A stretch of 64,000 nt of DNA from Phocaeicola_A sp045647865. Its GTDB lineage: Bacteria; Bacteroidota; Bacteroidia; Bacteroidales; Bacteroidaceae. The stretch is from contig JAZRMW010000002.1 of NCBI GenBank assembly GCA_045647865.1, forward strand, positions 1 through 64,000, written 5' to 3'. The notes beneath the pieces were generated by a model. It worked only from the letters and a program-made list of their open reading frames with translations, was not told the origin of the DNA and ran no database searches. Each line of letters begins with the position of its first letter. The first letter of the stretch is position 1. Shown one piece after another: positions 59,538 through 64,000 of the stretch. Made by a program: the position numbers and the translations under genes.

Positions 59538-61520
59538 TTACTTCTTCTTATTCCAATACTTCTCGAGCATCTTGGCTTCTTTTTGGGTGATGTGGATGAC
59601 GGCACCGTGCTTCTGTTCGCTGAAACCTACGCGGGTCATCTTTCCGGCTCCGAAGCTGCCTATGGGGGTGTAGTGGATGAAGTCCTTTGTCTCGGTGAAT
59701 CCGAAGTTGTGGGGATGTGCGTGGAAGTTGTCGTGCATTACGACCCATGTGTCCTCACCGATGCGTTTCCAGCAGTTAGGGGCCTCATGACTCTCTCGTA
59801 CACCGTCGTAATAGTAGTTGTCTATGGTATAGGGGCCTTTGATGTCGGCGGCTGTGGCATGTTTGATGGTCGCTCCCTTCTCGTGTGACACGTAGTGGAG
59901 GTGGTAAGTCCCGTTGTGGTACATGATGTCGCTGTCAATGACATTGTATTTGCCTTCGGGAGCTTCGAATAGTAGTTTGGGCTCGCTCTCCATGTGGGTA
60001 AATTCGTCGTTCATATAGACGTAATAGATGCGGTTGTGTCCATTCCCTGTGCGGGTAGTGAAATGTACGAAAAGTTTTCCTTTTTCGTAGTCGTAGCAGG
60101 TTTCGGGTGCCCATACGCATCCCACTTCACTCCATTCGCCACCGAGTTTCTGGAAATCGAGGTTCGTGCGTGTCCATGTCTTCAAGTCGGTCGAACGCAT
60201 CAGGACAAGGCCGCGGTTATTCCCCCATCCGTATTTCTTGCCGTCGCGTTCCCACTGGGTCTTTCGGATGCCATCGCGTATTCCGAAAACATGTAGGTCG
60301 GTCATGGCCAAATAGAACGTTCCGTCGGGTCCCCGGAAGATATGTGGGTCGCGTATGCCTTTCTGTTCGGCAATGGTGTCGCCGGCAATGAGGGGAGCGT
60401 CGTTGTTCAGGGTTATGAATTCCAAACCGTCGTAGCTGATGGCCATGTGGAGTCCATGGTCGGCATCCTTGTGATAAACCATGAGATAGGCACCCATCTT
60501 TTCCTCCATCTTTTCTGCGGCTTTCTTTTCGTTGGCCATACGGTCGTAATAGGCTTTGGTATAGGGTACACCATCGGTGGTGATGTCACATTTCAGGATG
60601 TTTCCTTCCTTGTCGTACTTTAATTCCTGTGCACACACTGAGCGTGAGTAGCTTGTGCCCTGATGCAACGCTCCGTTGTGGGTGAAGAGGATGGTCTTTT
60701 CCTTGAACTCTACGACGGCGGGATGGGTTGTGTTGCTGTTGCCGGCTATTTCAGAGAAGATGCCTTTGTACTCAAAAGGACCCATCGGTGAATCGCCCAC
60801 TGCATAACCTAACTTTTCAGGCCATCCTTGTGCAAAGGTGAGGTAGTATTTTCCATTGTGTTTATGTACCCATGGGGCTTCGGTGAAGCTGGAACCTTCG
60901 GGGGTAATTTCTTTCACCTCGCCATCGATTTCAATCATATTGGGTTTCAACTTGGCGACATAGCACTTGCCGTTGCCCCAATAGAGCCATGCATTCCCTT
61001 CTTCATCTTGATACACGGCGGGGTCGATGCAGGCCCATGAGTGTGTGGTTCCCGGACATTGGGCGTTGGTGAGCAGTTGTTTGCCCAATGCATCCTTGAA
61101 AGGACCGTAGGGGGAATCGGCAACGGCCACACCGATACCACACCAGTTGGTGGATACGTAGAAGTAATATTTTCCGTCCTTTTCGGCAACGTGTCCGGCA
61201 TAGGCCGCATGTGAATCCTGCCATTTGAACTCATCTACATGCAGAGGACTCTTGTGTTCTGTCCATGTATGCATGTCTGTGGTGGTGAAAAGTGCCCATT
61301 CATGCATTTTGTAACCGCCTTGGTTACCGGCAAAGTCCACACCCGTGTATAAGTAAAGGGTATCTCCCTTCACGAGTGCTGCCGGGTCAGCAGTGTGTTT
61401 GTGGGTGATGATGGGGTTTTGTTTGGCATTCCAACGGTAAGGTTCTCCGTTGGGGATGATTTGTGCCATACTACCGATGGTCATAGTGCCCATCATAAGG
61501 GCAAGGAATGTTTTTTTCAT
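59538..61520 (-). CDS. Secreted glycoside hydrolase with two GH43-type modules
   Basis: A 660-residue exported protein (signal peptide MKKTFLALMMGTMTIGSMAQ). Two five-bladed propeller modules follow one another. In module 1 (about 25-330) TADPAALVKGDTLYLYTG gives the general base Asp and FTEAPWVHKHNGKYYL the general acid Glu. In module 2 (about 340-655) GIRDPHIFRGPDGTFYLAMTDL gives the Asp, WAPETCYDYEKGKLFVHFTTR follows, and SHEAPNCWKRIGEDTWVVMHD the Glu. GH43 enzymes act on arabinan, xylan or galactan side chains. With the PL11 lyase it points to pectin use, though they are 48 kb apart. No SusC/D pair adjoins. Confidence 0.9.
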   Translation of the reverse strand: MKKTFLALMMGTMTIGSMAQIIPNGEPYRWNAKQNPIITHKHTADPAALVKGDTLYLYTGVDFAGNQGGYKMHEWALFTTTDMHTWTEHKSPLHVDEFKWQDSHAAYAGHVAEKDGKYYFYVSTNWCGIGVAVADSPYGPFKDALGKQLLTNAQCPGTTHSWACIDPAVYQDEEGNAWLYWGNGKCYVAKLKPNMIEIDGEVKEITPEGSSFTEAPWVHKHNGKYYLTFAQGWPEKLGYAVGDSPMGPFEYKGIFSEIAGNSNTTHPAVVEFKEKTILFTHNGALHQGTSYSRSVCAQELKYDKEGNILKCDITTDGVPYTKAYYDRMANEKKAAEKMEEKMGAYLMVYHKDADHGLHMAISYDGLEFITLNNDAPLIAGDTIAEQKGIRDPHIFRGPDGTFYLAMTDLHVFGIRDGIRKTQWERDGKKYGWGNNRGLVLMRSTDLKTWTRTNLDFQKLGGEWSEVGCVWAPETCYDYEKGKLFVHFTTRTGNGHNRIYYVYMNDEFTHMESEPKLLFEAPEGKYNVIDSDIMYHNGTYHLHYVSHEKGATIKHATAADIKGPYTIDNYYYDGVRESHEAPNCWKRIGEDTWVVMHDNFHAHPHNFGFTETKDFIHYTPIGSFGAGKMTRVGFSEQKHGAVIHITQKEAKMLEKYWNKKK

Positions 61521-61751
61521 ACAGAGATTTGGTGATAAATAATGAATAATTTACATGTTTCTTTCAAAAACGGCTGCAATTTACAAAGAATAATTTACAT
61601 TTCCAAAGGGAGGGATGATATTGTGAATTTGCCTTGCATTAATTATGCTTCTTCAATCTTTTGAGGTTCTTTGCAGATTGATGCAGGTCAAGAAAATGTG
61701 TTGTAAAACATAAAAAGAGAGGTGTACCCTTGTGGATAAGACAAAAAGCAG

Positions 61752-61759
61752 TACCTTTG
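61752..61759 (+). promoter_or_regulatory. Promoter of the candidate small RNA
   Basis: TACCTTTG matches TAnnTTTG; TTGTGG at 61730-61735 is a plausible -33 element at 16-20 bp. No protein gene lies downstream on this strand before the terminator. Confidence 0.65.
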
Positions 61760-61765
61760 CATCAA

Positions 61766-61827
61766 GTTTTTCATGGTATTAGATTTAAGGTTAATAAAGG
61801 TTGGGTCAAGGCGTTGACCCTTTTTTT
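61766..61827 (+). ncRNA. Candidate small RNA
   Basis: A stretch of about 62 nt between the promoter box at 61752 and a perfect intrinsic terminator: GGGTCAA-GGCG-TTGACCC (61803-61820) plus seven T. It holds no ORF and lies antisense to nothing, in the 331-bp spacer between two minus-strand genes (GH43 and SIMPL). The part ATGGTATTAGATTTAAGG is unstructured and could pair with targets. The rest of the spacer shows nothing else clear. Confidence 0.6.
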
Positions 61828-61851
61828 GTATCTATACGTTTCCTTTTTTTC

Positions 61852-62553
61852 TTAATCTTCCAAATAATAATCGATGGTTGTCACTACGCGCACCTTTTTG
61901 ATGTATGGGGTATTGTTGTCGCGGTCGGTGATGCTGAACTGCCCTTGGTAAGCCTTTTTGATTTTCCCTAATTCGCTATCTGAATCAGATGCGAACTTTT
62001 CAGCAGCCGCACGGGCATTTTGGGTAGCTTCCTCTATCATTTGTGGTTTGATACGGTTCAAGTCGGTATAATCATATTGGACATTGTACCGATAGTCGCC
62101 ACTCGTGATGGCTATCCCTTGTTTCAAAAGTTCACTCTGTTCGCTGATAAGTCGGCGTACAAGATCCACTTGCATGGAAGTGACGGTAATGACTGCTGTC
62201 ACATTATAGCGGTAACCTGTACGGTTTTCGCTATACCGTTCGGCGTTGAAGTCTATGATTTCTGGAGCATTTACAGTTATTTCTTCCGCGGTGATACCTT
62301 TTTGTTTGAGGAAATTGACAATGGTGGTATTGGTATTACTTATTTGATTGTACAGTATTGGAAGGTCGTTTCCCAAAACCTTGTACATCAAAGGCCATGT
62401 CACCTTGTTGGCCGAAACTTCCATTTCGGCTAATCCTTTTACATTGACTACACGGTCTCGGTTGGCAGAACTATCTAAACCGTCCTTTATGAACTTACCC
62501 ATTAGCAACAACCCGGTCGCAAGGATGAAAGCTTCCAATTTCCAACTTTTCAT
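61852..62553 (-). CDS. SIMPL domain protein (DUF541)
   Basis: A 233-residue protein anchored by an N-terminal membrane helix (LEAFILATGLLLMGKFI). The SIMPL/DUF541 domain follows: VVNVKGLAEMEVSANKVTWPL, TAEEITVNAPEI, TGYRYNVTAVITVTS, and the helix EEATQNARAAAEKFASD. Members are periplasmic or outer-membrane-facing; some affect stress resistance, but no biochemical role is established. Monocistronic, with a near-consensus promoter at 62586. Its stop is close to the end of the small RNA terminator on the other strand. Confidence 0.9.
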   Translation of the reverse strand: MKSWKLEAFILATGLLLMGKFIKDGLDSSANRDRVVNVKGLAEMEVSANKVTWPLMYKVLGNDLPILYNQISNTNTTIVNFLKQKGITAEEITVNAPEIIDFNAERYSENRTGYRYNVTAVITVTSMQVDLVRRLISEQSELLKQGIAITSGDYRYNVQYDYTDLNRIKPQMIEEATQNARAAAEKFASDSDSELGKIKKAYQGQFSITDRDNNTPYIKKVRVVTTIDYYLED

Positions 62554-62585
62554 GTGAATACTTTTTTATTACGAATATATGGAAA

Positions 62586-62617
62586 CAAAAATACCGTTTC
62601 TTTTTCTAACCAACAAA
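62586..62617 (-). promoter_or_regulatory. Promoter of the SIMPL gene
   Basis: Minus strand: TTTG (complement of 62614-62617), 20 bp, TATTTTTG (complement of 62586-62593), 32 bp before the start. Confidence 0.7.
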
Positions 62618-62714
62618 TTAACTATACCTTTTTTTTAGAAAATCGTGATTATTTCTGTATAAAAAACTCAGAATCGTTGTCATATAGGATATTTGTGAAA
62701 AAAAAGATATTTTT

Positions 62715-62746
62715 TTCGTGAAATTGATTTTATTCACTTAATTTTG
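62715..62746 (+). promoter_or_regulatory. Promoter before the small ORF and DUF4105 gene
   Basis: TTCG (62715-62718), 20 bp, TAATTTTG (62739-62746). It drives the small ORF at 62780 and probably the DUF4105 gene. Confidence 0.6.
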
Positions 62747-62779
62747 CAGCGTTTCATGAAATAATGCAGTTACAGACTT

Positions 62780-62956
62780 ATGGATAATGCCGATAATACA
62801 AAAATAGCTTCTAACGAAATAGCATTGATGACCTATGCATTGGATAATGCCATAGAGGATATTTTTGCTACAAAAGTTGATGCTACGATGGAGTATGCCA
62901 ATATCGGTAAAGGTACGACGTTCCGTTTTACCTTATCAATATCAGAGGAAGGATAA
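62780..62956 (+). CDS. Short ORF resembling a histidine kinase tail
   Basis: A 58-codon ORF that starts at an ATG 33 bp after a good -7 box and ends 8 bp before the DUF4105 gene. Its C-terminus, IGKGTTFRFTLSISEEG, looks like the G2 box and last strand of a HATPase domain, while EIALMTYALDNAIEDIFATKVDATMEYA does not match a kinase. It could be a real small protein, or a remnant of a sensor kinase whose promoter now serves the next gene. TAA stops the frame just upstream of the ATG. Confidence 0.5.
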   Translation: MDNADNTKIASNEIALMTYALDNAIEDIFATKVDATMEYANIGKGTTFRFTLSISEEG

Positions 62957-62964
62957 GAAGGGAT

Positions 62965-64000
62965 ATGGGGAAAGTAATAAAAACGTTTTTACTGTTGGTT
63001 GGTATCTGGTTCGGAACTAGTGCTCCGTTGTTTGCCAAATGCGATTCATTGCAGTTTAGTCTGTTGACTTGTGAACCGGGAGAATTGGTCTATGAATTAT
63101 TTGGTCATACAGCTATTCGTGGGAGAAATTTGACAACAGGAGAGGATTGGGTCTATAATTACGGTGTTTTTGATTTTGGTGCACCCAACTTTGTCATGCG
63201 TTTTGTTAAAGGGGAGACCGATTATCAGTTGGGTGTGGTTCCCTATTATTGGTTTGAACGTGAATATCGGATGCGCGGCTCGGCTGTGACGGAGCAGGTG
63301 TTGGCTTTGACGGAACACGAGACATGGCTGTTGGATAGCCTGTTACGTACGAATTATCTTCCTGAAAATCGGGTTTATCGATATAATTATTTTTATGACA
63401 ATTGTACGACACGTGCCCGTGATCGCATAGAGGATGCTTTGGAAGGTTTGGTTTGCTATGGTGATATGGATGACGATTATACGTTCCGTCAATGGGTTTC
63501 TCGACATACTCAAGGACATCCGTGGGCTGATTTTGGTATAGGGCTTTGTTTGGGAGCAGAAGCTGATGTTCCTATAGATTCTCGTACGCAGATGTTTTTG
63601 CCTGCGAATTTGATGAAAGCATTGAACCTGGCAAGATTGCAGGATGGAAGAACGTTGGTGAAAAACGAACGGAATATCATTCCCTCCACTCGTCCATTGG
63701 TTGAAAATGCAGTACTTATCACTCCAATGCAAGTGGCATTACTGTTGCTGTTAGTGGTTTTGGTTTGTAGTTTGATTGAGTGGCGTAGGGGTAAAATATG
63801 GTGGATGATTGACCTTGTATTATTTGCTTTGCAGGGAATCGCCGGTTGTATTATTGCTTTCCTGTTTTTCTTTTCGGTACACCCTACAGTGGGGTCAAAT
63901 TATTTGTTGGCGATATTCAATCCAATACCGTTGGTTTGTTTACCTTGGATGATAATTAGGGTTCGAAAAGGGGAAAAAACACTTTATGATGTGGTAAATG
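62965..64000 (+). CDS. DUF4105 membrane protein, 3' end cut by the window
   Basis: At least 345 codons, running off the right edge. A signal peptide (TFLLLVGIWFGTSAPLFA) is followed by a periplasmic DUF4105 domain with ELFGHTAIR (conserved His) and YNYFYDNCTTRARDRI (conserved Cys), probably a cysteine-type active site. Membrane helices start near residue 250 (LITPMQVALLLLLVVLVCSLIEW, IDLVLFALQGIAGCIIAFLFFF). As I recall, recent annotation links DUF4105 to Lnb-type lipoprotein N-acylation in Bacteroides; I cannot verify that this copy has that role. It follows the 58-codon ORF by 8 bp and probably shares its promoter. Confidence 0.85.
   Translation, partial: MGKVIKTFLLLVGIWFGTSAPLFAKCDSLQFSLLTCEPGELVYELFGHTAIRGRNLTTGEDWVYNYGVFDFGAPNFVMRFVKGETDYQLGVVPYYWFEREYRMRGSAVTEQVLALTEHETWLLDSLLRTNYLPENRVYRYNYFYDNCTTRARDRIEDALEGLVCYGDMDDDYTFRQWVSRHTQGHPWADFGIGLCLGAEADVPIDSRTQMFLPANLMKALNLARLQDGRTLVKNERNIIPSTRPLVENAVLITPMQVALLLLLVVLVCSLIEWRRGKIWWMIDLVLFALQGIAGCIIAFLFFFSVHPTVGSNYLLAIFNPIPLVCLPWMIIRVRKGEKTLYDVVN

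Overview
The window looks like a chromosomal segment of a Bacteroidales bacterium (Bacteroides/Phocaeicola/Prevotella type). Almost every gene has weak or no Shine-Dalgarno sequence and is preceded instead by the Bacteroidetes -7 motif TAnnTTTG, in the best cases with TTTG 19-20 bp upstream. The gene content agrees: DUF3822 next to rsmD, the BamD/RpoZ/DUF4293 trio, a GT3-type glycogen synthase with a GT35 phosphorylase, a seven-gene V-type ATPase operon with DUF2764, NigD-like and DUF4136 lipoproteins, a DUF4105 protein, and a secreted polysaccharide lyase ending in a Por/T9SS-like tail. Genus cannot be fixed from the sequence alone.

Layout. 0-3 kb: two tandem paralogous lipoproteins, a repeat-rich spacer, a secreted M64 metallopeptidase and tRNA-Pro. 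3-7 kb: aspS, a ThiE/TenI-like gene and prs. 7-16.3 kb (minus strand): a 1518-residue PL11 rhamnogalacturonan lyase fused to passenger-type repeats, then the glgA-glgP operon. 16.5-24.2 kb (minus): V-ATPase operon E-DUF2764-A-B-D-I-K. 24.4-28 kb (minus): an ABC-F protein and an M23 peptidase. 28.4-30 kb: an AT-rich accessory pair, a lipoprotein with membrane helices plus a putative HNH-type nuclease toxin. 30-34 kb: nadC, DUF4136, an outer-membrane barrel, ilvA. 34-41 kb: a lipid/aryl-polyene-like operon (acyltransferase, ketosynthase, ACP, two hotdog dehydratase-like proteins, thioesterase, MMPL exporter). 41-46 kb: ansA, the bamD-rpoZ-DUF4293 operon, uvrB. 46.2-47.9 kb: an insertion sequence with nested inverted repeats and a short decayed ORF. 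48-52.5 kb (minus): an OmpA-like barrel followed by a TPR-caspase protein. 52.7-58.5 kb: a RecD-like helicase, then DUF3822-rsmD-ddl-acyltransferase. 58.6-64 kb: a NigD-like lipoprotein, a two-module GH43 enzyme, a candidate small RNA, a SIMPL protein, a kinase-tail-like remnant, and the start of a DUF4105 gene cut by the window edge.

Most genes are housekeeping or envelope genes. The less explained material lies between them: three intergenic arrays of short palindromes spaced at exactly 22, 23 and 22 bp (near 7.0, 28.2 and 59.4 kb), the nuclease/lipoprotein pair, an orphan promoter-terminator unit at 61.8 kb, the nested ends and -1 frame offset of the insertion sequence, and several genes whose start codon lies only 6-10 nt after the -7 motif and so may be leaderless. 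No CRISPR array, rRNA or prophage was seen.
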